The notes under the pieces: generated by a model
Seen by the model: only the letters and a program-made list of their open reading frames with translations
Database searches by the model: none
What the model was told of the DNA's origin: nothing
DNA from: Paracentrotus lividus
Taxonomy: Eukaryota; Echinodermata; Echinoidea; Camarodonta; Echinidae
Length of the DNA: 64,000 nt
Direction: 5' to 3'
NCBI GenBank assembly: GCA_940671915.1
Contig: CALNVZ010000174.1
Location: 1,021,125-1,085,124 of the forward strand
Shown: positions 13,992 to 26,018 of the stretch, piece after piece
Position numbering within the stretch: the stretch's first letter is position 1
Layout of the letters: every line of letters starts with the position of its first letter
Program-made: the position numbers and the translations under genes

Positions 13992-14005
13992 TTCTTTTTT
14001 TTCAA
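13749..14005. repeat. CT-rich tract followed by poly-T (copy B)
   Basis: (CT)n-type pyrimidine tract, then a long T run. The 83- and 90-codon open frames across it are low-complexity translations. Confidence 0.9.
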
Positions 14006-16866
14006 ATTATCTCGTCCAAGTAAACTTCTCTCCAGTATGTAGGCCACAGAGAAATCGTGGTTGATTTCAATATTACTCGCTACAGAAGATGTCAATGCCA
14101 TACAACGTGAATCGACACAAAAAAAAAAAAAAAAAAAAATTGACAAGACCATGGTTTATCCATAATCCTGCAGATCACGCTCAGCGTCGCACTGACTGAT
14201 TCAGACGTTGTGCAATGTGTTCCCTCCGATGACAATCACGCGGAAAAGTGATACTCGTTGTCATGGGAACGGTGATCGATCGCCTGCTCATCGCGGGCTT
14301 CGCGAAAGACAACCATGCAGGGAAGATTACTGACGTAGACGATGACGTCACACGATCAACGTCTCGCGTTGATTGAGCATGTATGCTTATGAGTCTGTAG
14401 ATTTAGACTCTGATGTGAGTTATGACTGATAAAGGAATAGGCCTACTTATAGGCACAGCGATCACAAATAATAATAATTATAAGGCCTAATAAAAGTAAA
14501 TAATTAAATAATAATATAAAGAAATATATACATGTATATATTAACAAACAAATCCTTCGCGGCTCCAATACCGTACTTCCTAGGGTACATGCAGGTAATG
14601 GGCACCCTAAGCTCATTTGCCTAATTTGCATAAAATTACGAAAAGACACACAGTCTAATCTTTGTTTATATGAATCAATAACTACTGCTCTAACTTTTAT
14701 TGTGAAGAAAAACAATTTTCTCCAACCCCCCTGTCTGCAATATTCAAATGTTGACGTCATTACCAAAGTGCCCATATTACCTACATGTGCAGGTAATATG
14801 GGCACATGCATTTAATGTATGTTTTAAAAACTACAATGACTCTACCATGTCTTGAATTTGCTTAAAATGTTGAAAATCATTAACTTTATGACATAATTTG
14901 AAATAATAAGACCCTTCAGTAAATCCGTTGACTATATATTTCATTGTTATGTATTTTGTATATTATATCTTTTTAAAATATTATTTAAATGTTATTTTCA
15001 TTATACAAGTCAATATAGACCTACAATAAGTTATTTATATTAATTATATACTGTGAATATACCCAAAAAAATCGTAGCAAAGAGATTGATGCCTCATCCC
15101 AATACTAAGTACCAGAATCATTTCCGCCATTTTGGATGTCCCATATCACCTGCACTAATGTTGCTGTGCCAGGCAAGCATTTAATGCCACATTGCACCCC
15201 TTCACTAAAACAAAATGACCTGTACACGCTAGTATGATCAAAATGAAACTATAAGCTTACTAAATATATAAAACAATTGAGTTTACCCCCTCAAATACTT
15301 TTTCACCATCACATTCTGTGAAATATCAAATTTTTACATCAGGGTAAAAAAATGCCGTAAGTTTTACCTACCTTGTTGGTTTTCAGCAATTTTCTCAGAG
15401 AAATTTTGGCATCAGATGCTCTTACGACGATATCTTTTCGTATACAATTCATATGAACAACATTATGGTGCTCACACCGGTCACCGGTCACCGGTCGACG
15501 GTCACGACATGATTTACTTCAGGTGGCCCATACCTGCTGGCCCATATTACCTGCATGTACCCTATACTTCAATTACTTGAGTCATATTTATTTGAAATGA
15601 AAAGTCAAATTGGGAGAGGTTGAATGTGCAATTACGTGCATGAGCTATATATTAGTTAATGTAACATTAATTTTGAAATCCAAATTAAATATAATTTTCC
15701 CCTCTTAGTGTTCTCTTCTATCTTTTATGTCCGCGTGAAATTTATGTTTTCATCCCCGTTTTAAAGAAGCTAATTCCCTTTCAGTCACATAGCCTAATTT
15801 GAAACGACGATGGCAGAGATCCCAGTTATAAGTACAATATTGGTATAATAATGATATTTCTTGTTGAAGCACTTAAAGAGTTAATTATTCATCATCTTAC
15901 CGATACGAGAAACCATATACATGTAGTTTTTGGAAAGCATGTTATGTTAAAAAATACAGCGAATATGCTTAGAATGCATGGTCTTTGGGCATGTTAGGAT
16001 GCCCAACCAATCGTGGAAAAACAGGATGACCCCCCCCCCCTCCCCCCCATTATTGGACAATGTTGGATCCGTCCTTGAGATCCCAACATGACTTCGATAA
16101 AGAGATATAATTATATTATAATACTTTGCCAAAAGTGTGATTCCCCTGAGAAAATGCTTAAAATAAGATGTATGCACGACCAGAGGCGTCGGAACCGGGT
16201 GGCGAGGGGGCAGGGGGCACTGTGCCCCCACTTTTTCATCCACCCTAAAAGTGCCCCTTTTTATTACTAAAAAGTGCCTTCACAAATTTCTTCACAATTT
16301 CTTTTTCTAAACCCCAAAATTTCCACTCGGTCGCTACGCGGCCTCGGATTAATATAGGATTTCCCACTCAGTTTCGGAAGTTCGTCACTCCATTCGATAA
16401 TTAGTTCATTTAAATTCCCAAAATATTTCTACAGCGTCAAATTCATCATTCAAATTCCAACTTAGTTCCTTCACTTTATTTGGTATTAAAAGCCTTCAAA
16501 TCAAAATCCCCCTCAAAAGCAATCAAATTAGTATTATATCGGCTGGAATGCGTGTTTTCCCGCATTCAAATCCGCGGTGAGGCAATCAACTTTGATATTG
16601 GTTAAAACAATTTGGTATAGAATTAGGCAAATTTAAACTCTCGGTTACTTTTTGATTAAACATTTAAGATAGCGATTTCTTTTTTTGAAGCTATATATCT
16701 ATTCCATTAGAATAAAATAAAATAAAAATTAAATTTCTTTTTTTATTAAGCTTTACATCATTTTAAAAATTTCTTTACTATTGAGTGTTATGATGAAACG
16801 ACTATTCTTTTTTTTTTTTTTAAAGCTCTGGTTAATTACTTCAGAATAAAATGTCAAATATCACTA

Positions 16867-17365
16867 TGGCGCCCCCAAGTTTAAGGTTAATCTGGCGCCC
16901 CTAAGCTTCAGGTCGATTTGCCTCCCTAAATGTAAGGTCGATTTGGCGCCCCTGAATCTTATTAACGCCTATAATTATGAATTATGAATTAACGCCTATA
17001 ATTATGTCACCCCTAAGTTTACTGTCAACTTTGCGCCCCTTATGCTTCAGGTCGATTTGGGGCCCCAAAAGTTTCACGTCACTTTGACGCCCCTGGGTTT
17101 TAGATCAAGTTTGCACCCCTATTTTAAGATCAAAGTGGCGCTCAACTAAATTTAAGATTCTTTATGTTTTAGGTCAACTTGGAGCCCCTTAAGTTAAAGA
17201 TCAATGTGGCGCCCCTAAATTTAAGATCAATTTTGCGCCCCCTAAATTTAAGATCGAAGCGGCCCCCCTTAATTTAAGATTAGTATGGCGCCCCTAAGTT
17301 TAACGTTTATTTGGCGGTCCCTTAGTTAAAAGTTGATTTGGCGCCCCCTAAATTTAAAATAATTG
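16867..17365. repeat. GGCGCC-rich minisatellite array, second block
   Basis: About fifteen degenerate units of ~32 bases with a conserved 'ggcgcccct' half and an AT-rich 'aagtttaagatcaattt' half. Each unit therefore alternates a rigid GC block with an AT block. No coding capacity is seen. Confidence 0.8.
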
Positions 17366-19391
17366 GTGACCATATGACGCTCTTTTTCCCTTTCTCTTTA
17401 TTTTTTTCTCAATTATTTCATTTTCCCCTCTCTTCCTCCTCTTTTTGGCGCCCCTGTCCGTCTACACCCCCCCCCCCTCATAAAATACGTGCATGATTTC
17501 ATTTGTTATGTGGAAGAATTTTTATGTGTTGATTATGTAATTATGCAAGATAAAGTGTTACACGAGTAAAAAAGAAAATGTAGTGAAAAAGAAATCATTT
17601 CATGAACTAATAAATTAATAACTGGAAAAATATATCTCATACATACCGTAATATAAGGTACATACTCATTCACAATTGGTGCTAATACTAGCAACTCGCA
17701 AACATTTGATAAAAACAAATTATATGATTAAAAACAAAAGCATTTCCTGCAGCTATAAATTCAAGCCCTAATTTGAATGCTACTTGAAAACTCGGAATGA
17801 ATTTAAATGCTGCATATGTTGGTATTGCGCAATCATAACAGCGTCTCTGCTAATTTGAATGACTGTTTTACGTATATAGTGCACTTAATCGGAATTTGGA
17901 AAAGTGAAACATGCAATTGATAGCTGGAAAAGGGAATCTGATCTCCGGAAATTCGACTGAAAGCTAAATCGTCCTAACTTGAATGAACCGATTATCAAAT
18001 GGAGCGACGAACTTCTGAAACTGACTGGGAAATCTTATACTAAAGAAAAGGAATGCCAAGCCGTATGCATGAAACCTACTACTCCCTGCACCGCTGCCGA
18101 AGGCATCTTTTGTGAAAGAGTGCTGTCAAAAGCATATAGGCCTATAACGATGGAGGGGCTTCGGGCTTCATCCGTGTAAATGTATTTTTTAAAGCCCTTT
18201 CCTTGCTAATATTTTAAAAAATCATTTAAAACAAGTAAATCTATTTGCAATCGGTATTATCATGGGGGCAATAATATGCTACACTTTGCTTTAAGTGTGT
18301 TATAAAACTTTAAATGTTGCTTAAACTTCAGAATTTACACTTCTCTTTTAAAAAGGGGCACTTTGAATGTCTTAGAATCCCAAATTTTTCCAACACGGTC
18401 ACTTTGCGACCTCCCCTGTGTATGACATAGTTGGAACCAATATTTCCATATATAGAGACAAACCTTTTGAGGGGGTCTTGTCGGGGAGGGGGCTTGGTGC
18501 CTGCAGCCCACAAAATCTTCATAGAAAAAATGGGTCCCCTTTTTCATTTCTCTAGCACTCCTGTACCCGAATTTATCTAATAAACATTTCAATTCGATAC
18601 CTAATTCAATCATTAGGGTACATTGGTATAGGGCACAATTAATTTCAGTTTGTTTATATAGCTCAAAAATATATATAATAATAATGCACAATTAACTCCA
18701 ATTTTAACTCAAAATTTTCCCTTCGTGCACGCATCCTTTCTTCAATACTCAAATAACGGTTAAAAAAAAAAATCGCAACAAAGATTCTGAACACAATAAA
18801 TCATAAATAAAAATGCAAATTTTCTACCCAGCCCCTCCCTATCCCAATTTTTTTTGCTCGTTATACCACCGATCGAAGGTGCCCCTTTCTTCAGAAAAAG
18901 TGTTCCTTTTCCACTGTGACCCCCACTTTCAAATTCGTTCCGCCACTTCTGTGCACAAGAACAAAGTGATGTGCATAATTTTTCTTTCTTTCATGATCTC
19001 GTCAAGGAACTTTGATAACAACGCCCTCTTTAGTTAGATAGACTTTTTTTTTTCTTTTTTTCTTTTTTTCTTTTTTCAAATCTTGTTTTGTAAGAATATT
19101 TTTGCCTTTTTGGACTATAATCATTTACATGTCTTTCCCCGATTTCTTCCCTATATATAGCCTTCATTATTAAAGTCCATGATTGCCGTCCTCTAACATG
19201 TCTAATTTCTTTTCTTCAGCTAACCTTGGAGGAAAGAAGAAGTCCAAGAGCTAACCTTTATACATAAACCGTCATTAGTATATTGTAGGTTTTCTTGTAT
19301 CCTCCCAAGAATTGCAACATAGACAAAATGCATGCAAAAATTTGTATTTGTATTGAAAATTGTTGCAATTTCATTTCACATGCCTTTCTCA

Positions 19392-19521
19392 GGCGCGGAT
19401 CGAAGAAAATCGAATTGAATGCATTTCGGGGGCCCAATTGTCTGGGAACAAAAGCGGCTCTTTGTCCCCGGACAATTGGGCCCCCGAAATGCATTCAATT
19501 CGATCTTCTTGGATCCGCGCC
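19392..19521. repeat. 130-base hairpin with ~55-base arms
   Basis: Seen: the left arm (19392-19446) and right arm (19466-19521) are near-perfect reverse complements, running from 'ggcgcggatc' inward to 'gggcccaattgtc'. The loop is about 19 bases. Open frames of 60-120 codons are found on both strands across this palindrome, which explains their mirror-like appearance, and none is treated as a gene. Confidence 0.85.
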
Positions 19522-19872
19522 TGTTTCTGTATATCGTTATTTTTCTTTCATAACCATAGTGTTGTCGACCATTTTTCAAAATGTAATTCTGAAAGGAAAA
19601 ACTTTTATCTTTTCATTCATGCAGACGAGAAGGGCCTGGTAATTCTTAAACAAAGGTATAGAACAAAAGAACACAGCCCCCCCCCCCCAACAAAAAAAAG
19701 AAAAAAAAAGAAAGAAAGAAATTAAGGGAGGTGGGGATTTGCCATAGGCCGCTTTTAACCACGAAACTGTATCATATTTCTCCCATAAGTGTTTAAAGTT
19801 TTCGTTTATTCTTCGAATACAGGGCCATGATAAGAATGTTGGGCGTTCCCTCTCATTGTGATGCTGCGCCTT

Positions 19873-20140
19873 ATGCGGCGGTCACAACTCGCCGTACCTT
19901 CGACGTGCAACTCCCTTCGATGGATTTCGTAGAAAAATCGTGCAACGCAGGTACGTCGCAGGCACGTTGCATGTACGACGTGCAGGAAGTTTTTCCAATA
20001 CCAGTAATGCGGCGGTCACAACTCACCGTACCTTCGACGTGCAACTACCTACGATGGATTTCGTAGAAAAATCGTGCAGCGCAGGTACCTCGCAGGCACG
20101 TTGTATGTACGACGTGCAGGAAGTTTTTCCAATACTCTTA
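19873..20140. repeat. Tandem pair of 134-base units
   Basis: Unit 1 starts at 19873 and unit 2 at 20007, both with 'atgcggcggtcacaact'. They share 'ccttcgacgtgcaact', 'gatttcgtagaaaaatcgtg' and 'gtacgacgtgcaggaag'. The region is rich in palindromic ACGT and GCAGGTACGTCGC words. It precedes further duplicated sequence. Confidence 0.8.
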
Positions 20141-20147
20141 CTACAGA

Positions 20148-20583
20148 AACGCAGGAATCGCAGAAATTGACCAAAGACCTGTGCATGCATTGTGCAATCG
20201 ACGCAGGCTACGTTGATTGCACGTGCCCCGTAGCCTACGACGAGTTGTGACGGCCGCATAAAGGGGCTGTCCCACTGGAGGCGATCGTTGCTGCGACAAC
20301 TGGCGATCTTGCTGTTGTGAGTGTGGTAGCAAGTTGTTGTTGTAGCTTAGCTTAGATAGAGTCCTATGTAGGTTTATAATCGCCTTTTAAAAGCTGAACT
20401 TCTTATAATTATGAAATTATAAGGTTGTCGCCACAACGATCGCCGTCTGTGGGACAGGCCCTTTACAGAAACGCAGGAATCGCAGAAATTGACCAACGAC
20501 CTGTGCATGCATTGTGCATGCAACGCAGGCTACGTTGATGGCACGTGCCCGGTATAAGCTACGACGAGTTGTGACCGCCGCAT
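20148..20583. repeat. Direct duplication spaced ~313 bases, upstream of the fold-back cluster
   Basis: The block 'acagaaacgcaggaatcgc' ... 'ctacgacgagttgtgac' occurs at about 20148-20258 and again at 20462-20575. The spacer contains 'gggctgtcccactggaggcg', a word resembling ends of non-autonomous DNA transposons in marine animals (general familiarity, not checked). Confidence 0.7.
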
Positions 20584-20585
20584 CA

Positions 20586-21180
20586 GGGTGCTATCTCACT
20601 TCGCGGAGACGTCTCGTTGGCGACAGAATCGAAATTTCTTCTCCGCGACGGATTAATAGCATTAGAGACGTCTCCGCGACAATTCGTGAAAAAAAAAATC
20701 CGTCTCCGAGATGTTTCGGAGACGTCTCTAATAGGCTACTATTTATCCGTCACGGAGAATAAATTTCTATTCCGTCGCGTAGACGTCTCCGCGAAGTGAG
20801 ATAGCACCCTTATTGTCCATTTTCCTCTGTAAGTGTGGTATCTCACTTCGCTGAGACGTCTCCGCGACATTTTTCCAAAACTGTGTCAAAGCAATTTCAA
20901 AGAACCGTCTCAAAGTTGTTTCCGCGATTCATGAAACGTCTCCGAGACGTCTCCGCGACAGATTTTTAAAAACTTGTCACGAAGACGTTTCCGGGACGTC
21001 TCCGCGACGTTTCATGAGTCGCGGAAACTACTTTGACACGGTTCTTTGAAATTGCTTTGTCACAGTGTTTGAAAATTGTCGCGGAGACGTCTCGGAGACG
21101 ACTCTAATACTTTTTATCCGTCGCGGAGACGATATTTTCTATCCGTCGCGGAGACGTCTCCGCAAAGTGAGATACCATCC
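20586..21180. repeat. Nested fold-back element built from GAGACGTCTCCGCGAC motifs
   Basis: Seen: two adjacent palindromes, 20586-20810 and about 20830-21180, each ending in 'tatctcacttcgc' or its reverse complement. The outer ends (left 'gggtgctatctcac', right 'gtgagataccatcc') also pair with one another. Inside, variants of 'ggagacgtctccgcgac' occur many times in both orientations. There is no transposase-like frame. Inference: a non-autonomous fold-back transposon, possibly one copy inserted beside or inside another. Confidence 0.8.
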
Positions 21181-21541
21181 TTTATAAACAAACCGATACT
21201 AGGCCTATACAGTTTTCGGAGAAATATAAAACATGCTTCCTAACTTATTCACTCTCCACCGACCAAAATGTTTTTTTGTTTTTTTTGTTTTTTTTTTTTT
21301 TTGAGGGGGGGGCGTTTGTTCCGTTATCTTTCACTTTGTTTATCTCCTGCTCTCAGGCTAGGAATGAAAAGAAACAAATTTTCCTTCTAGAATATAATCA
21401 TGAAAATGGTTGACAACACTGTGGTTATGATATTCAGAAAGGCATGTAAAACGCCAGCTTTTCAGCTAAACAGGGAGGGTATTAATCGGCAGTCGCCACT
21501 TTATAGGGGGCGGGGGATTTTAGTTGATGTTGAACTTAAAA

Positions 21542-21995
21542 TATAGGTTTTCCCGGCCAAATTCATACATTTATCATCCGTTTTCATTTAATGTGTATTC
21601 AAATTCGTGTGTTTGATGCGACAGACTGTCTTTAATCAAACAATTTCGTGTTCATGCTCTCAAATTCGCTTTTAGGCACACAAAGTAATGGTTGCGAAGT
21701 TCAAATTCGGATATAGTTATTTAATTTCATTCTTTGTGCATTCAAATTAGTGCGAATTTGAGTATACGGAATGAAATGTCGACGAAATTGAATAGTTATT
21801 ACCGAATGTAAATGTTTTTCCGGCCGGGGAAGTAGAATGCGCAAATACGAATTCAATCACAATAATCGTTAATTTTGATGATTGAATATGATTTTGACTG
21901 GTAACATTTCGATGCATCAGCGTTTTTCCCGAAAATGAATGCCTCTAACATGCAACTGAGTGACAAAACAATGAAATTGACCGGGAAAACCTATA
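21542..21995 (+). mobile_element. MITE copy 1 (TATAGGTTTTCCCGG ends)
   Basis: Seen: starts 'tataggttttcccggc' and ends 'accgggaaaacctata', a 15-base terminal inverted repeat around 454 bases. It is followed immediately by a second copy. No coding capacity. Internal words such as 'caatttcgtgttcatgct' and 'aacatttcgatgcatcagcg' are shared with copy 2. Confidence 0.75.
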
Positions 21996-21996
21996 A

Positions 21997-22412
21997 TATA
22001 GGTTTTCCCGGCCAATTTCATAAATTTATCATCATTCCGTTTTTAATTTAATGTGTATTCAAATTCGTGTGTTTGATGCGACAGGCTGATTTTAGTCAAA
22101 CAATTTCGTGTTCATGCTTTCAAATTCGTTTAATTTCATTATTTGGGCACTCCAATTAGTGCGCATTTGAGTTTACGGAATGAAATGTCAACAGGATGAA
22201 GACGAATTTGAATAGTTATAGCCGAATGTATAATGCTTTTTATGCGAAGTAGAATGCGCAAATACGAAATCGATCACAACAATCGTTAATTTTGATGATT
22301 GAATACGATTTTGACTAGCAACATTTCGATGCATCAGCGTTTCTTCCGAAAATGAATGCCTCTAATATGCAACTGATTGACAAAACAATGAAATTGACCG
22401 GGAAAACCTATA
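21997..22412 (+). mobile_element. MITE copy 2, head to tail with copy 1
   Basis: Same termini and same interior order as copy 1, in the same orientation, offset by 455 bases. The two abut at a TATA-like junction, consistent with insertion next to an existing copy at a TA-rich target or with tandem amplification. Confidence 0.75.
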
Positions 22413-23109
22413 ATAATGTCCATTATCTATGTGAAAGAAATAAACGTTCTTAGTTACATGGCCAAAGCACTGTCCATTTTGTATTACAGTAAAAGTCAAT
22501 TTGTCGTTTTTTTTTTTTTTTTTTTTTTTTTTTGGGGGGGGGTTTCTTCTAAGCTTTCTCACTGTCTTCCCTTAATTTACCCGATTTACACCGATTTATA
22601 TTTCTTCCATGTTACATGTATATCTACGGTTAGGCCATTTAAATCCATTGGTTGCAGCGTTACGCATCAGGCATGGAGGCCCGAACTAGTCTATACTTTT
22701 CCTTTTTTTAGGGAAGGGGGGGGGCGTCCGGTAATAGAAATGAAGATTATTAAGAAAGAGACTTGTTTACATTAAAAATCTATTTGTTTTGCTGGTCGAC
22801 CTAACCCCAATTTGATTACATTATGTTATTTCAATTTCCAAGAATATAAATCTATAAGTAGCCTTTTACATTATGGCATCTTTATAGTTCAAGTCAAAGT
22901 TATTTTGCCTATGCACAGCAGGCATCAGGGCTCATGGGGTAGTTTTCAAGGGGGCACTAAAATTATTTTTGCGTTGGGTACAAACTCTGAAAAAATGGAA
23001 AAAGTGTAGGGTTTCCCATGCCCCCGGTCCTACGGTTATTAAGGAAACCCCAGAAATGAACAGCTGAGTTTTTAATTTGCCGCCGAACCTGGATCCTACT
23101 GGTTGTAAA

Positions 23110-23140
23110 GGTGTGTGTGTGTGTGTGTGGGGGGGGGTGG
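23110..23140. repeat. (GT)n microsatellite running into poly-G
   Basis: A short GT run followed by G-rich sequence. It is shorter in copy A (about 9896-9918), as expected for either slippage or read error. Confidence 0.8.
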
Positions 23141-23637
23141 GCGGATTGGAGTTATAGGCCTATGTTTCTTACGGACTTGATAGAGAGGTTTTTTTTTATG
23201 TGGGGTGCAACTGCTAATATCTCTGTACCTTTCAAAAACTCCATAATTTATTGTCTTGCACGAGTAAAATGAAAAAAAAAGGAAAAAAAAGAAAAAGCCC
23301 CGACAAACTCACATACTGCATGCGACAAAATAATTCACTGATATCACAAATTATCAAAAAAGTGATATACCCTGGAGTCTATATTATTTATAGAATGGTT
23401 ATCTGCATTTGGTTATCTGTCATTATGAAAACGAATACATTGACTTGTTTATGTTATGTGATGTTGTGCTAAATTTGCTATAGGTATATTTTGATTGTAG
23501 AAACCTTACATTTTTGTTTTCATATTCGTAGGCCAAGCAGTGTTTTGTTTTATTTTTATTTTTTCTTTACAATCCTAATTACGTACCGATATCTCAGTTC
23601 GATATCTCAGTACTAGATCGGCAAGAGTTGGAGTAAA

Positions 23638-23802
23638 ATGGCGACCAGTCGTCAGCCGCCGAATGGCGGTGGTCATGGAATATCAAATGCATCGAGACCA
23701 AGGGGGCAAATACGTGTCGGACAATATGAAATCGAGAAAGCTATTGGAAAAGGAAATTTCGCCGTGGTCAAATTAGCAACTCATGTACCAACAAGAACAA
23801 AG
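23638..23802 (+). CDS. SIK3: First coding exon of a salt-inducible kinase (SIK3-like)
   Basis: Seen: 55 codons from ATG to an AAG|GTAAAA donor at 23803, ending in phase 0. The first ~24 residues are Gly/Asn/Arg-rich and variable. Residues 25-55 are the start of a kinase domain: RVGQYEIEKAIGKGNFAVVK supplies the G-x-G-x-x-x-x-V ATP loop (GKGNFAVV), followed by ATHVPTRTK. Known: SIK/AMPK-related kinases share 'IGKGNFAVVK', and the 'YEI...ATH' combination is closest to SIK3 as I remember it. SIKs are cytoplasmic Ser/Thr kinases activated by LKB1 that phosphorylate CRTC coactivators and class IIa HDACs. Start choice: AAAATGG context and an in-frame TAG at 23614-23616. The remaining kinase exons (ATP-binding Lys, HRDLK, DFG) are not visible in this window. 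The paralogue call is less sure than the family call. Confidence 0.88.
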
Positions 23803-26018
23803 GTAAAATATAATTTATTAAGACGTTACTGTGTTGCTGACATGCAGCTGTTTGTGTTTTGCCGGTAGGGCCGTATGCAAAACGTGAGCCAGCACGCAAA
23901 TGCACGGACGGGCAAGAGAATCCAAGTCGGTTTTATGTTGAGAGTTAGTGGGCATGCACTGGCGTAGTGAGCTGGTGAGCGCACGCTATGTTGCTGTTGT
24001 CATCAGCGTACAAAATCGTGCTACAAATTATGAGTGGCTATGTCTGTGGCTGTGCTTTGCCTGTGTCGTGTTACATGGTGGTGGTTCCTTCAGTCAGAAA
24101 CTAAAAAGAAACTACAACCAATATGTTTTTAATGTGACTAACAAGTTAGATCTAACTGTTAAGTCTAAAATCTCTGATCTGAAAATAAAAGGTCAAAATT
24201 TTAATTTTTATTGTCACCTGAATGTCTGAAATGAAAGAAAAGGACAAGGACAAGTCAAGGTGAAATAGAAATTCTTAAACATTGGTCGTTGGCCTGAAGC
24301 AGCACCAGATTGACGTTCTAAGTTAGACTGACCCCGGTTATGAACAGGGTAGCAACTCCTATTTTTTTAACGTCTTTTTTTATTATGCAGCTTCCCTAGC
24401 CTAGGGCCTTGTTGTGTCTTGTGAGCTGCTTTATGGGATTATTTCTACAAGGGGATCGAATCCATGACCTACAGTCTATGAGGCGGACGCTATGAGCCAA
24501 GTGCAGGTCCAATAATATTTAAAACTAAAATCTCAAACTACTGGACCCTTCCTCGTTTATACAGACACAGCATTAGATCTAATCCGTAGGGTTTGCCGTA
24601 AACACTGTCCCTTCTTGTAACTGCGAGGCCTTGCATTAAAAAGATATTGAACCCCACTCCACTTACTGGAGCTGTTTTGGCCCTAATGCTGTTCCGCACT
24701 GAAAAAACTACGCAACTTGAGTAGGGATAGGTAGAGTGAAAAGTCTCTGTCAAGGGTTAGAGCACACAAGCAACTGAACCATCTGGGACTAATGACAAGA
24801 CTCAGCAAGAAAACTTTCAGAAAACAAACTTAATTTTTCACTTTTTAAAATAACATTTTCACTTATCTTTCTTCAATAACTGAGTGGTTGGATGTTCCTT
24901 TCACTATCCCTAATATTTTGAGTTTTCTTTCTTTCTTCTTGGATGAAATATTATTTTTTAAAGTCCACTTTCTGAAAATTTCCCTGCACGTTTTTGGGCG
25001 GGAAAGAGCAAAAAAATAAGAGATGTTTTAATTTTTTTCCTTCATGATTTTGATTTGAAATTTATCCAAAACCTATTCACTTGTCTTATAATGACATAGA
25101 CAATATGCTGCTACTTAATTTTGGAGCTGAAAGTTATTGCAAAAAGGAGAAAAACCTCGGATAAAACAACATTGACAAGGTTGCAAAATTTCCACCAAAA
25201 TATGGCAGTTTGGTCCACGAGGACAATACTAAAGTATTGACATCGTATCATGAGTGGGTTAGAGTAGGTTAAAGGGTAGTGTAGGGGATTCATGTTTGTT
25301 GTACTGGTCTGCAACAGCATATGTGTAGCACTGCTATTTCTCCCATCTGCTGTGCCAAGTGCAAACTGGTAGTAATTAATGATAAGGAATCTAATTTTAG
25401 CACTTTTGAGTTCTGTTACTGCTGTCAGAATCTTATGTGTCCCAAAGGAAAAAAGTCATCTTCATAAGCAAGGATGATCCTTGTTAGTGATGGCAGGGAA
25501 ATGTCTTCGTTCACAAGGACATCATTGTTTATGCAGACAATCTGCTTTTCTGGACCAGTGCCTTTTACTGATCAGGGCGCGGTTCCATAAAGAGATATTG
25601 ATACTACATGTGTGTATTATAATAACTCTGTTATCAACGGTATCTACCATGGTAACATTGCTCAAACACTTATCAAAATGCAGTACAGGATGGGGAGTAG
25701 GGTGTCCGGACACTTAACAAAAATGAAGCCGGGGTTTTTGTCTCAGGATAAGGCCAAAGTATCATCATCAATATTTGTTTTCCACAATATTTTCTAACAT
25801 TTCATGCTAAAATACTACAAAGATGTTATTCGTAAACCCTTTCAAATGGCTAATTAAAATTGAGTTTTCGGACACTCAACCCGCGCGTACACCCAATAAC
25901 TCGGTATACAGTGTATTTTATGAAAGATACCATTGATGGCAAAGTTATAATAATAACTTTTCATGAAATGGGTCCCTGATGTGTAGTCCAGCAGATTCGT
26001 GACTTTTGATTAAAGAAT

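Larger units (their letters stand above)
12850..26018. repeat. Copy B of the ~13 kb direct duplication
   Basis: Seen: it begins 'tcctttttccagcc' just after the poly-C junction (12836-12850) and stays collinear with copy A until about 26018 ('attaaagaat'), where the sequences part. Copy B has the intact SIK exon and well-paired inverted repeats, so it is the more accurate representation. It still shows inflated homopolymers compared with the cleaner sequence after 26 kb. Inference: copy B is the real locus and continues into the rest of the window. Confidence 0.85.

Noticed and set aside
20586..21180. CRISPR-like array
   Set aside because: Repeats are inverted and irregularly spaced without unique spacers of constant length, and the window is eukaryotic.
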